Positions 6,878-13,795 of a stretch of 13,795 nt of DNA are shown here, piece after piece (positions within the stretch are counted from its first letter, which is position 1; each line of letters begins with the position of its first letter). The stretch is from Bacteroidota bacterium (GTDB taxonomy: Bacteria > Bacteroidota > Bacteroidia > Chitinophagales > Chitinophagaceae), in assembly GCA_023391895.1 (NCBI GenBank), contig JAEWAC010000365.1, positions 1 to 13,795 of the forward strand, written 5' to 3'. The translations under genes and the position numbers were made by a program. The notes beneath the pieces were generated by a model that did not search any database, was not told the DNA's origin, and saw only the letters and a list, made by a program, of their open reading frames with translations.

Positions 6878-7750
6878 TCAATACAACTCGTCCAGCTTCA
6901 TCCGTAAATATTTAATAACACTGCGGTGGGTGCTGAATAAGGTAATGGCAATGCCCAGCAGCAGCAAGGCAATAAATAAAATAATCAGGGTGCGGGTGTC
7001 GTGCAATGCCTTTAATTCGGGCAGAAAACCTTCGGCCGCCAGGGTTAAACCATACACCAGGGCAATGGCAATTACCGCACTGATGGTACCATTGATTACA
7101 GCCCGTATATTTAAAGGCTTGGCAATAAACCAGCGGGTAGCTCCCACCATTTGCATGGTCTTGATCAAAAAGCGGTTGCTGAACATAGCCAGGCGAATGG
7201 TGTTGTCGATCAGCACAATTACTACAATGGACAGCACAATGGCCAGTGCCAGCAGGATAAAGCTAATGCGCTGGAGGTTGCGGTTGAGGTTGCTCACTAG
7301 TTCCTTGGGGTATTGTACGTCGGAAATCAGCGGGTTGGCTTCTATTTCCTTTTCAATATTCACCAGGGTGTCGCTCTGCACGTATTCGTTTTTCAGCTTG
7401 AAGTTGATGCTGTTGGGCAGCGGGTTTTCTTCCAGTACGCCGGCCCAGTCGTCGTTGCCTTCATCCAGGTACTGCTTTTTGGCGGCTTCTTTGTTTACAA
7501 AGGTATATTCCCTTACGTACGGCCGGGAGGCAATGAATTCCACCAGCGCCAGGCTGTCCTTGGCCGAGGCTTCGCCCCGCAGGTAAGCCCGTACCTCCAC
7601 GTTTTCGCGGAAGTATTCGCCCAGTTTGTTGGCATTAATGACCAGCCAGCCAATAATACCGAGTAAAAAAAGCACCAGGGTCACGCCCAGGATTGACATA
7701 AAGTACGATGGTTTTCCACGCTTTAAAGACGCTTTACCAGTTTGAGCCAT
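6878..7750 (-). CDS. ftsX: Cell division protein FtsX (ABC-type permease)
   Basis: The product has 290 residues, normal for FtsX. It has the expected layout: a short cytoplasmic N-terminus, one membrane segment (17-40), an extracytoplasmic domain (about 41-160), then three membrane segments (about 162-182, 214-238, 253-273). The cytoplasmic loop carries KTMQMVGATRWFI (197-209), a form of the K-x-x-GA coupling motif of FtsX permeases. With FtsE, encoded elsewhere, it couples ATP hydrolysis to activation of peptidoglycan hydrolases at the septum. It is the first gene of the minus-strand operon ftsX - DUF3098 - uppP - lipoprotein. A -7-type box lies about 20 bases upstream. Confidence 0.96.
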   Translation of the reverse strand: MAQTGKASLKRGKPSYFMSILGVTLVLFLLGIIGWLVINANKLGEYFRENVEVRAYLRGEASAKDSLALVEFIASRPYVREYTFVNKEAAKKQYLDEGNDDWAGVLEENPLPNSINFKLKNEYVQSDTLVNIEKEIEANPLISDVQYPKELVSNLNRNLQRISFILLALAIVLSIVVIVLIDNTIRLAMFSNRFLIKTMQMVGATRWFIAKPLNIRAVINGTISAVIAIALVYGLTLAAEGFLPELKALHDTRTLIILFIALLLLGIAITLFSTHRSVIKYLRMKLDELY

Positions 7751-7770
7751 GCTATCGTATTTGAGGTTGA

Positions 7771-7778
7771 CAAAAATA
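7771..7778 (-). promoter_or_regulatory. Candidate -7 box for the ftsX operon
   Basis: On the minus strand this reads TATTTTTG, a full match to TAnnTTTG. Position fits a short leader before the ftsX start at 7750. The -33 region (GCGTTTC) is only a weak match. Confidence 0.5.
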
Positions 7779-7850
7779 ATCGTTTGATATTGAAACGCTT
7801 CACCCTTTCGTTAAAGCTTTTACAAATAAGGCGAAAAGGGGCCAAACCGT

Positions 7851-7858
7851 TATTTTTG
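7851..7858 (+). promoter_or_regulatory. Candidate -7 box for leuS
   Basis: TATTTTTG on the plus strand matches TAnnTTTG. It would give leuS a leader of about 135 bases. No clear -33 element is seen at 19-21 bases upstream, so this is a candidate only. It faces away from the ftsX box, making 7751-8000 a divergent promoter region. Confidence 0.45.
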
Positions 7859-7902
7859 CTCTCCTAACGATTATTCGCAATACTATATTGTTGGGCGAAA
7901 AG

Positions 7903-7985
7903 CAGTTCACAAGTTGGTCCGTTCCCACGTTCCCGAATGGCGTGGGCATCTGACTGGTGAACAGGTAAACCTGTGAACTGTGAAC
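7903..7985 (+). promoter_or_regulatory. Structured leader upstream of leuS with competing stems
   Basis: CAGTTCACA (7903-7911) pairs perfectly with TGTGAACTG (7972-7980). Inside lies CCCACG (7924-7929) paired with CGTGGG (7941-7946). A third hairpin, ACAGG-TAAA-CCTGT (7961-7974), overlaps the outer stem, so the two cannot form together. A third GTGAAC (7980-7985) can replace the outer strand. The segment ends 15 bases before the leuS start codon. It fits no leader family I know. Confidence 0.4.
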
Positions 7986-8000
7986 GTTTAAAAAGAAACA

Positions 8001-10913
8001 ATGGAATATAATTTCAGAAATATTGAGAAGAAGTGGCAGCAGCAGTGGATCACCAATAGTGTGTACCAGGTGCCGAATGTAAGTGAAAAGCCAAAGTATT
8101 ACGTGCTGGACATGTTTCCTTACCCCAGCGGCGCCGGCCTGCACGTAGGGCACCCACTGGGCTATATTGCTTCCGACATTTTTGCCCGTTATAAGCGTTT
8201 GAAAGGCTTTAACGTGCTGCACCCCATGGGGTACGATGCCTTTGGCCTGCCCGCGGAGCAATACGCTATCGAGCACGGCGTGCACCCGGCGGTATCCACC
8301 GAGCAAAACATCAGCAATTTTCGCCGGCAGCTGGATAATATTGGTTTTTCCTTTGACTGGAGCCGCCAGGTAAGAACTTCCGATCCCCAGTATTATAAAT
8401 GGACGCAATGGATTTTTCTGCAGCTGTTTAAAAGCTGGTACAACCGCCAGACGGCTAAAACAGAACCCATTGATGGTCTTTTGAAGATCTTTGAAGCGGA
8501 AGGCAACTCCAGCCATCCCATTCCCAATACCCAATTCCAGCTTCCAGGCTTTTCTGCCAACACCTTTACGGCCGATCAATGGAAAAGTTTTGACGAAAAA
8601 ACGCAGCAGGCCATTTTAATGGAGTACCGCGTGGCTTATTGCGGCTATGGCGAGGTAAACTGGTGCGAAGCTCTGGGAACGGTACTGGCCAACGACGAAG
8701 TGGTGAACGGTGTAAGCGAACGCGGCGGCTACCCGGTGGTAAAAAAGAAACTGCGCCAGTGGTACCTGCGCATTACCGAATATGCCGACCGCCTGCTGCA
8801 AGGCCTGCAAACCGTGGACTTCAGCGATGCCATGAAGGAAATGCAAAGCAACTGGATTGGCAAAAGTAGCGGCGCCGAAGTAAAGTTTGCGGTCAATCAT
8901 TCAGCGCATGCCATAGAGGTATACACCACCCGCCCCGATACCATTTTCGGCGTGGACTTTATGGTGCTGGCGCCGGAGCACGACCTGGTGCAAAGCATTA
9001 CCACGCCGGAGCAAAAAAAGGCGGTGGAAGAATACATTGCCTATGTAAAAAACCACAGCGAACGCGAACGCATGACCGGGAAAAAGATCAGCGGCGTATT
9101 TACGGGGGCTTACGCGGTGCATCCGTTCAATGGCAAGCCCATACCTATATGGATTTCCGAATATGTTTTAGCAGGCTATGGTACCGGAGCCATCATGGCC
9201 GTACCCAGCGGCGATGAGCGCGATCACAAGTTTGCCAAACATTTTCAAATTCCCATTACCAACATTTTGGGCGATGCCTACAATGGCGAAGAAGCCAACC
9301 CTTCGAAAGATTTGGTGCTGCACAACAGCGACTTTTTAAACGGCCTTCATTATAAAGAAGCCATTGAAGTAGTGATTAATAAACTGGAGGAGATGGGCAT
9401 TGGCAAGCGCAAGGTCAATTTTAAAATCAGGGATGCCGCCTTTAGCCGCCAGCGCTACTGGGGCGAGCCTTTCCCCATTGTTTGGAAAGACGGCATTGCC
9501 TACCCGTTGGAAGAAAGCGAACTGCCGCTGGAACTACCGTATGTGGAAACCTACAAGCCCGGTCCGGAAGGCGAGGGCCCGCTGGCCAATATTCCGGATT
9601 GGACCGCCCGCAACCTGGAAACCAACACCATGCCCGGTTATGCCGGCTCTTCCTGGTATTTTTTGCGCTATATGGACCCGCACAATGACAGCACTTTCTG
9701 CGATAAGGCCATCAGCCAATACTGGAACCAGGTAGACTTGTATGTAGGCGGTACGGAACATGCCGTAGGGCACCTGCTGTACAGCCGCATGTGGACCAAG
9801 GCCTTGTACGATTTAGGTTTGATCACCTTTGATGAGCCTTTTAAAAAGTTGCTGAACCAGGGCATGATCCAGGGGAGCAGCCGGTTTATTTACAGGCTCC
9901 ATTCCATTAAAGTAAATGAAGAGCTCATTAGCTTTTCAGAATTACATACCGAACCTGTACTGGTTTCCCATTCCTATTATAAAGACCTTGTGGAAGATCG
10001 AAAAATAACACCCAAAGAACTCTTTGAGTTGATCGACCGGCAGTTTGCGTTAAACCCGATGGTCTACCAGGCCAGTGACATATTTGTCAATGGACTACGC
10101 ATTGATGTAAACATTGTAGATGGTGTGGAGTTGGATATTGAGGCATTAAAGCAATCCAAGACAGAATATGCCAATGCGGTTTTTGTATGTGAGCCGGATG
10201 GAAAATACAGGTGTGGGGTGGAAGTAGAGAAAATGAGTAAAAGCAAATACAACACCGTGAACCCGGATTTGATTGTAGAAAAATACGGTGCCGATACCTT
10301 CCGCATGTACGAAATGTTTTTGGGCCCGGTTGAGATGAGCAAGCCTTGGGACACCAAAGGCATTGAAGGTGTGCATAGGTTTTTGAAGAAATTGTGGCGC
10401 TTGTTCATCAATGAAGAAAAAGGCCTGATCGTAACGGATGAAAAAGCCACCGCGGCAGAATTAAAAGTGCTGCACAAAACCATCAAAAAAATAGAAGAAG
10501 ACACCGAGCGTTTTTCTTTCAATACCGCTGTTAGTGCTTTTATGGTGTGCGTAAACGAACTGACGGACCTGGGCTGTCACAAAAAAGAAGTGCTGGAGCC
10601 TCTGCTGATTTTGCTGGCGCCCTACGCCCCGCATGTAAGCGAAGAGTTGTGGCACCAGTTGGGTCATACCACTACGGTTGTGGATGCCGCCTTCCCGCCC
10701 TTTGAAGAAAAGTACCTGGTAGAAACCACCAAGGAATACCCGGTTTCCATCAATGGTAAAATGCGTACGCTCATTCCCATTGACCTGAATGCCACGCAGC
10801 AACAGGTAGAGGAAATCGTGATGGCCAATGAAGTGGTGCAACGATGGGTGGAAGGAAAGCCGGTGAAGAAGTTCATTTTTGTAAAAGGTAAAATGATCAA
10901 CGTCGTCGTATGA
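8001..10913 (+). CDS. leuS: Leucyl-tRNA synthetase
   Basis: The product has 970 residues, against about 860 in E. coli. It charges tRNA-Leu with leucine in the cytoplasm. HVGH (48-51) and KMSKS (744-748) are the class I ATP-site motifs. The CP1 editing domain is present, with TTRPDT (309-314) and GTGAIMAVPSGDERD (394-408), including the conserved Asp pair, so post-transfer editing should work. The zinc-binding part keeps VNWC but ERGG replaces the second Cys pair. Two extensions explain the length: one after SWYNRQTAKTEPIDG (near 150-200), also seen in other Bacteroidota, and a leucine-specific insert of about 116 residues between QGMIQG and KMSKS. I counted 40% GC over 9901-10200 against 54% over 9541-9840. 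No frameshift is seen. A strong terminator follows. Confidence 0.98.
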   Translation: MEYNFRNIEKKWQQQWITNSVYQVPNVSEKPKYYVLDMFPYPSGAGLHVGHPLGYIASDIFARYKRLKGFNVLHPMGYDAFGLPAEQYAIEHGVHPAVSTEQNISNFRRQLDNIGFSFDWSRQVRTSDPQYYKWTQWIFLQLFKSWYNRQTAKTEPIDGLLKIFEAEGNSSHPIPNTQFQLPGFSANTFTADQWKSFDEKTQQAILMEYRVAYCGYGEVNWCEALGTVLANDEVVNGVSERGGYPVVKKKLRQWYLRITEYADRLLQGLQTVDFSDAMKEMQSNWIGKSSGAEVKFAVNHSAHAIEVYTTRPDTIFGVDFMVLAPEHDLVQSITTPEQKKAVEEYIAYVKNHSERERMTGKKISGVFTGAYAVHPFNGKPIPIWISEYVLAGYGTGAIMAVPSGDERDHKFAKHFQIPITNILGDAYNGEEANPSKDLVLHNSDFLNGLHYKEAIEVVINKLEEMGIGKRKVNFKIRDAAFSRQRYWGEPFPIVWKDGIAYPLEESELPLELPYVETYKPGPEGEGPLANIPDWTARNLETNTMPGYAGSSWYFLRYMDPHNDSTFCDKAISQYWNQVDLYVGGTEHAVGHLLYSRMWTKALYDLGLITFDEPFKKLLNQGMIQGSSRFIYRLHSIKVNEELISFSELHTEPVLVSHSYYKDLVEDRKITPKELFELIDRQFALNPMVYQASDIFVNGLRIDVNIVDGVELDIEALKQSKTEYANAVFVCEPDGKYRCGVEVEKMSKSKYNTVNPDLIVEKYGADTFRMYEMFLGPVEMSKPWDTKGIEGVHRFLKKLWRLFINEEKGLIVTDEKATAAELKVLHKTIKKIEEDTERFSFNTAVSAFMVCVNELTDLGCHKKEVLEPLLILLAPYAPHVSEELWHQLGHTTTVVDAAFPPFEEKYLVETTKEYPVSINGKMRTLIPIDLNATQQQVEEIVMANEVVQRWVEGKPVKKFIFVKGKMINVVV

Positions 10914-10932
10914 TACCTATATAAGAAAGTAA

Positions 10933-10973
10933 AAAGAAGAAAGGTGCAGCCGGAAGCTGCACCTTTCTTCTTT
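10933..10973 (+). terminator. Intrinsic terminator of leuS
   Basis: A perfect 18-bp stem, AAAGAAGAAAGGTGCAGC (10933-10950) with GCTGCACCTTTCTTCTTT (10956-10973), closes a five-base loop CGGAA. The 3' arm is itself T-rich and supplies the U tract. It begins 20 bases after the leuS stop codon. Confidence 0.9.
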
Positions 10974-10986
10974 AAAACCCTATATG
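10970..10986 (+). repeat. Half-palindrome copy after the leuS terminator
   Basis: CTTTAAAACCCTATATG is a plus-strand copy of the dispersed motif. It overlaps the last bases of the terminator stem. Confidence 0.6.
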
Positions 10987-11005
10987 TTACCAGAGCTGCA
11001 TTTTG

Positions 11006-11087
11006 CGAAACTGTTATCCGTATGATGATTTAGTATTCTCCATTGACCAGTCACCATTGACGATAGATTTTCATAAAGTTGAAAACA
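11006..11087 (+). repeat. 82-bp direct repeat, copy 1 (DR-B)
   Basis: Aligns without gaps to 13001-13082 at 71 of 82 positions. The core CACCATTGACGATAGA is identical in both. It contains CATTGA twice, 15 bases apart. It lies 33 bases after the leuS terminator and about 170 bases before the next start codon. The rest of 10974-11254 shows no gene. Confidence 0.9.
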
Positions 11088-11254
11088 ATGGAGTGGTAGC
11101 TGCAAAAGAATAAAGCAAAGGTGGTGATGCCAACCAAAAAAGAGGGACAAGACATGCGCTACAGCGCAGATGGTGTATGAATATTTGATGAACATTTGTA
11201 GCAAGCGCTAAAACTCCTCTTGCTTTCTTATTTTTAACCTTTATCAATCTGCAT

Positions 11255-12106
11255 ATGAAAAGATCAATCACCCTTCTGCTTACCGTACTGCTGTTTAGCT
11301 GCAGCTATGCGCAGCAACCGCTGCAAGTCATGTCGTTCAACATTCGTATGAACACCTCGTCCGACAGCCTGAACGCCTGGCCTTACCGCAAAGACAAAGC
11401 CGCCTCTCAGATTCTTTTTCACGATGCCCATATTGTAGGCGTGCAGGAAGCCCTGCACGACCAGATGGTAGACCTGAAAGAGCGCCTCGCCGCTTATAAA
11501 TATGTAGGCGTGGGCCGCGACGATGGTAAAGAAAAAGGCGAGTACTCTGCCATCTTTTACGATACCACCCGCCTGCAGGTACTGCAAAGTCAAACCTTCT
11601 GGCTGTCCGAAACACCTACCGTGCCGGGCAGCAAAAGCTGGGATGCCGCCATTACCCGGGTAGTTACCTGGGCCCGCTTCAAAGACCGGAAGACCGGCAA
11701 AACCTTTTTTGCATTCAATACCCATTTTGACCACAGGGGACAGGAAGCCCGCCGCCAGAGTGCCCACCTGCTGCTGCAAAAGATAAAAGAAATAGCCGGC
11801 CGCAGCCCCGTCATTGTTACCGGCGACTTTAACGCTACCCCAACTGATGAGCCCATCCAGGTGCTGGTAAGTGCTGCGGGTGGAAATGATAAACTCATTG
11901 ATGGAAAGGCTGTCAGCCAGCAACCGCATTATGGCCCTACCGGCACTTTTAATGGTTTTCGTTCCAGGGAAACCGGCAACGATCCCATCGATTATATTTT
12001 TATCAAAAACGGTGTAAAGGTGTTGAAGCATGCCAGCTTGTCCCAAACCTGGGAAGGCCGCTTTTCATCCGACCACTTTCCGGTACTGGCTATGGTAGTG
12101 ATCTAA
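11255..12106 (+). CDS. Exported endonuclease/exonuclease/phosphatase family protein
   Basis: The product has 283 residues with all the hallmarks of the EEP fold (PF03372): MSFNIR (N29), VQE (E65), NTHFDH (N155, H157), TGDFN (D191, N193), NDPIDYIF, and SDHFPV (D273, H274), the catalytic His at the C-terminus. These form a metal-dependent phosphodiesterase site used by relatives on nucleic acids, sphingomyelin or phosphoinositides. The N-terminus is a signal peptide; LLFSC at 12-16 could be a lipobox, or the cut could follow SYA at 19, so the protein is outside the cytoplasm either way. The substrate cannot be read from the sequence. It stands alone, with repeats on both sides and no operon partner. 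Confidence 0.93.
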   Translation: MKRSITLLLTVLLFSCSYAQQPLQVMSFNIRMNTSSDSLNAWPYRKDKAASQILFHDAHIVGVQEALHDQMVDLKERLAAYKYVGVGRDDGKEKGEYSAIFYDTTRLQVLQSQTFWLSETPTVPGSKSWDAAITRVVTWARFKDRKTGKTFFAFNTHFDHRGQEARRQSAHLLLQKIKEIAGRSPVIVTGDFNATPTDEPIQVLVSAAGGNDKLIDGKAVSQQPHYGPTGTFNGFRSRETGNDPIDYIFIKNGVKVLKHASLSQTWEGRFSSDHFPVLAMVVI

Positions 12107-12108
12107 AG

Positions 12109-12137
12109 CTTTAAAAAGTCCATATGGGGTTTTTAAG
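12109..12137. repeat. Full palindromic copy of the dispersed motif
   Basis: CTTTAAAAAGTCCATATGG runs on into its own near-complement CCATATGGGGTTTTTAAG (12120-12137). Centred on CCATATGG, 11 of 13 bases per arm pair over 12111-12136. It starts two bases after the stop codon of the phosphodiesterase gene and may act as its terminator or as a 3'-end repeat. Confidence 0.7.
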
Positions 12138-12193
12138 TTTTTTGCTATTGCCTGCCTTACTACTTTTTTTATTGCAAAACAGCTTTGTACATG

Positions 12194-12226
12194 GTTGAGC
12201 TTAGTGGGTTAGGAACGATAGTTGTG
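12194..12226 (+). promoter_or_regulatory. Possible promoter of the 157-residue protein gene
   Basis: GTTG (12194-12197) and TAGTTGTG (12219-12226; one mismatch to TAnnTTTG) are 21 bases apart, a spacing compatible with Bacteroidota promoters, and lie about 45 bases before the start codon. Weak evidence. Confidence 0.3.
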
Positions 12227-12270
12227 CAACAAAAAAAGCGAAAAGTTGTTATTAAACTAAATGAAGTAGT

Positions 12271-12744
12271 ATGGCTCATCCCAACTTAACCTTGATAGGT
12301 GCACTCCGCCAGGCAGCTACCAACCTGCGGCAGGGTGCACCTTATGCTTGGGGCCACCATGGCGCCTGCAACTGCGGGCACTTGCTGCAGGTAGTGACCC
12401 ACCTAAGCAAGGAAGAAATTTTAAAGTATGCCCATACCGGCATTGGCGAGTGGACCGAGATTGCCGAAGACTATTGCGGCGTCAGCAGTGCGCCGGCTTA
12501 CATGCTCATCTCCAAGCTGGAAGCCATAGGCCTTACGCCTACCGACATCCATTACCTGGAGTACCTGAAAGACAAAGCCGTACTGGAGCGCCTGCCCGGT
12601 GGCTTTCGCTGGCTCCGGAAAAACGTGCGGGAAGACGTGATTGCGTATTTTGAGACCTATGCGCAACTGCTGGAAGACGAACTGCTGAAAACCATTAAAA
12701 TTCCACAACCTCAGCCGTTGCAACCTGCCGAAGTAGAAGCATAG
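12271..12744 (+). CDS. Conserved Bacteroidota protein with Cys/His cluster, unknown function
   Basis: The product has 157 residues, with no signal peptide or membrane segment, so it is probably cytoplasmic. I recall similar unnamed proteins in Bacteroidota, but no named domain. The most striking part is WGHHGACNCGHL (27-38), with H29, H30, C33, C35 and H37, followed by EWTEIAEDYC (60-69). C33, C35, C69 and the His residues could bind a metal or form a redox pair, but that is inference. The second half has YLEYLKDKAVLERLPGGFRWLRKN and then a helical region; the C-terminus is Pro/Gln-rich. The start is firm: the ATG at 12261 is followed at once by a stop. No operon partner. Confidence 0.8.
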   Translation: MAHPNLTLIGALRQAATNLRQGAPYAWGHHGACNCGHLLQVVTHLSKEEILKYAHTGIGEWTEIAEDYCGVSSAPAYMLISKLEAIGLTPTDIHYLEYLKDKAVLERLPGGFRWLRKNVREDVIAYFETYAQLLEDELLKTIKIPQPQPLQPAEVEA

Positions 12745-12971
12745 GGTTTTAAAGAAGTGGTTCTTTAGCAATGAGTGCCGTTATGCTTGCCGTAGAGCTG
12801 CATAATGGTGCCCCGGGTTATTTTTATGCGTGTCGGAACCGCTTTGAGCCACTGCTGTAGCTGGCTTCAAACATCCAATTGCTACAGCATGATACTACTG
12901 CCAGCCACAGCATGCCATCACTATCATAAGCTGTTATTGATAAGAAAAGCCCCGGACTGTCCGGGGCTTTT
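12745..12971 (+). other. Structured non-coding stretch ending in a terminator
   Basis: This 227-base stretch has no credible gene. TGCTGTAGC (12853-12861) pairs perfectly with GCTACAGCA (12881-12889). The longer TGCTGTAGCTGGC (12853-12865) can also pair with GCCAGCCACAGCA (12900-12912) at 12 of 13 positions, and AGCCA (12847-12851) with TGGCT (12862-12866). These are exclusive alternatives. The stretch ends in a strong terminator. It could be a structured 3' untranslated region or a small RNA; I found no good promoter inside. Confidence 0.35.
12945..12971 (+). terminator. Intrinsic terminator
   Basis: A perfect 12-bp stem, AAAAGCCCCGGA with TCCGGGGCTTTT, has a CTG loop and runs into TTTTT. 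It is about 200 bases past the stop codon of the 157-residue protein gene and is the first clear terminator for that transcript. The A-tract before it also permits weaker action from the minus side, for the S41 gene. Confidence 0.9.
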
Positions 12972-13000
12972 TAGTAGTTATCACCAATTAAAAGTTTATA

Positions 13001-13082
13001 CGAAACTGATATCAGGATTATGATTTGGTATTCACCATTGATCATTCACCATTGACGATAGAATTTTATAAAGCTGAAAACA
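13001..13082 (+). repeat. 82-bp direct repeat, copy 2 (DR-B)
   Basis: 71 of 82 bases match 11006-11087 in the same orientation. It begins 29 bases after a terminator and ends eight bases before the stop codon of the S41 peptidase gene, so it fills the rest of that gap. Confidence 0.9.
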
Positions 13083-13090
13083 GTATAGTA

Positions 13091-13795
13091 TTAGAAGTCT
13101 TTTTTGGTTTTTTTGATTTCGTCCAGCATTTCTTTTACCGCTCTTTCCAGTTGCGGGTCCTTGCCGCTTAATACGGATTTGTAGTCATTGAGAACTTTAA
13201 TATCCGGCTCCAGTTGCAGGTTTTCGGTGGGGCGGCCTTCTTTACCAATCGTGGCCACCATGGGTATACCAAACACCAGCGTCGGATCGATCTGGGTTTC
13301 CCACCACACGGCGGTACCCGTACCCGGCACCGGCATACCAATCAGTTTGCCAATGTCCAGGCTCTTATAAGCATAAGGGAAAAGAAACGCATCGGAATAA
13401 TTGCTTTCGCTCATGATCACGGTAGAAGGACCCACCCATTTGTTGCGGGGCTCGCCAGAAGTAGGCTTGATGCCCTGGGGTGAAAAGTCCAGGTATTTTC
13501 TGCCGCTTAAAAACGTCACCAGGTCGTCGTGCAGCCAGCCGCCACCGTTAAAGCGGGTGTCTACAATCAGGGCTTCTTTATCAGCTGCCTTGCCCAGCAC
13601 GTCTTCGTACACAGTGCGGTAGCTGCCGTCGTTCATGCCCTGTACATGCACATAACCTACTTTGCCGCCGGACAGTTCTTCCACTTTTTTGCGGTTCATG
13701 GTTACCCAGCGGTTATACAGCAGGCTCTGCTCTTCACCTTGCGTAATTGGTTTGGTGGTTTCGTCCCAACGCTGTTTGGTGACAGGATCGTACAG
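13091..13795 (-). CDS. Tricorn-type S41 peptidase (C-terminal fragment)
   Basis: The frame is open to the window edge, so the start and N-terminal part lie outside; the inner ATG at 13699 is not the start. About 234 residues are visible. They cover the S41 protease core: GKVGYVHVQGMND, LIVDTRFNGGGW, then VIMSESNYSDA, where the Ser encoded at 13394-13396 is in the place of the nucleophile, and GRPTENLQLEPDI, whose Glu matches the tetrad Glu of tricorn protease. Bacteroidota tricorn-like proteins of this kind are usually large, with beta-propeller repeats and a PDZ domain before the core, and exported. The C-terminus is Lys-rich (EIKKTKKDF). The role is probably degradation of peptides outside the cytoplasm. 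Core intact, nothing odd. Confidence 0.9.
   Translation of the reverse strand: MYDPVTKQRWDETTKPITQGEEQSLLYNRWVTMNRKKVEELSGGKVGYVHVQGMNDGSYRTVYEDVLGKAADKEALIVDTRFNGGGWLHDDLVTFLSGRKYLDFSPQGIKPTSGEPRNKWVGPSTVIMSESNYSDAFLFPYAYKSLDIGKLIGMPVPGTGTAVWWETQIDPTLVFGIPMVATIGKEGRPTENLQLEPDIKVLNDYKSVLSGKDPQLERAVKEMLDEIKKTKKDF

Noticed and set aside
6930..7586. 218-codon open frame antisense to ftsX
   Set aside because: It is a Ser/Arg-rich shadow frame with no family signature, opposite an intact ftsX.
7800..8579. 259-codon open frame antisense to the 5' part of leuS
   Set aside because: It covers the leuS promoter and coding start and shows no recognisable domain.
9400..9735. Frameshift or split in leuS suggested by a long alternative frame
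   Set aside because: The main frame is continuous from 8001 to 10913 with all motifs in order.
11264..12046. 260-codon open frame antisense to the phosphodiesterase gene
   Set aside because: The plus-strand frame has all catalytic motifs; the antisense frame has none and is a shadow of codon bias.
12805..13023. 72-codon open frame in the gap after the 157-residue gene
   Set aside because: It crosses the intrinsic terminator at 12945-12971 and enters the DR-B repeat; unlikely to be translated.

Overview
The window comes from a member of the Bacteroidota, most likely family Chitinophagaceae (Chitinophaga/Niastella-like). The signs are the ftsX - DUF3098 - uppP gene order, a leucyl-tRNA synthetase of the Bacteroidota type, an Atg22-like (UMF1) transporter, TAnnTTTG-type -7 promoter boxes instead of E. 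coli boxes, weak Shine-Dalgarno sequences, and intergenic regions full of short dispersed repeats. The genes are chromosomal and mostly housekeeping. There is no transposase, integrase, phage, toxin or CRISPR gene.

Layout. (1) 1-1560, plus strand: the C-terminal part of a PF03706-type flippase-like membrane protein, overlapped by 17 bp by a DUF3108 exported protein. (2) 1561-2158: a repeat-rich gap between converging genes. (3) 2159-4305, minus strand: an Atg22-like MFS transporter translationally coupled (ATGA overlap) to an MBL-fold hydrolase. (4) 4306-4781: a second repeat-rich gap that carries, inverted, a 95-bp element also present in gap 2 (94/95 identical), so the MFS-MBL pair is bracketed by an inverted repeat. 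(5) 4782-7750, minus strand: ftsX, a DUF3098 gene, uppP and a lipoprotein built from two gapless 110-residue repeats; this is a cell-division/envelope operon. (6) 7751-8000: a divergent promoter region with -7-like boxes on both strands and a structured leuS leader. (7) 8001-10913, plus: leuS, followed by a strong intrinsic terminator. (8) 11255-12106, plus: an exported endonuclease/exonuclease/phosphatase-family enzyme. (9) 12271-12744, plus: a small conserved protein with a Cys/His cluster, followed by a structured non-coding stretch ending in a terminator. (10) 13091-13795, minus: the C-terminal part of a tricorn-type S41 peptidase that runs off the window.

The most unusual content is non-coding. 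There are three layers of dispersed repeats: the 95-bp inverted pair; an 82-bp direct pair placed just after two terminators (71/82 identical); and at least twelve copies of a half-palindrome close to CTTTCAAAAACCCATATGG, found only between genes. Among proteins, the tandem-duplicated lipoprotein beside uppP and the long AT-rich leucine-specific insert of LeuRS deserve a second look. No new defence or mobile system was found.
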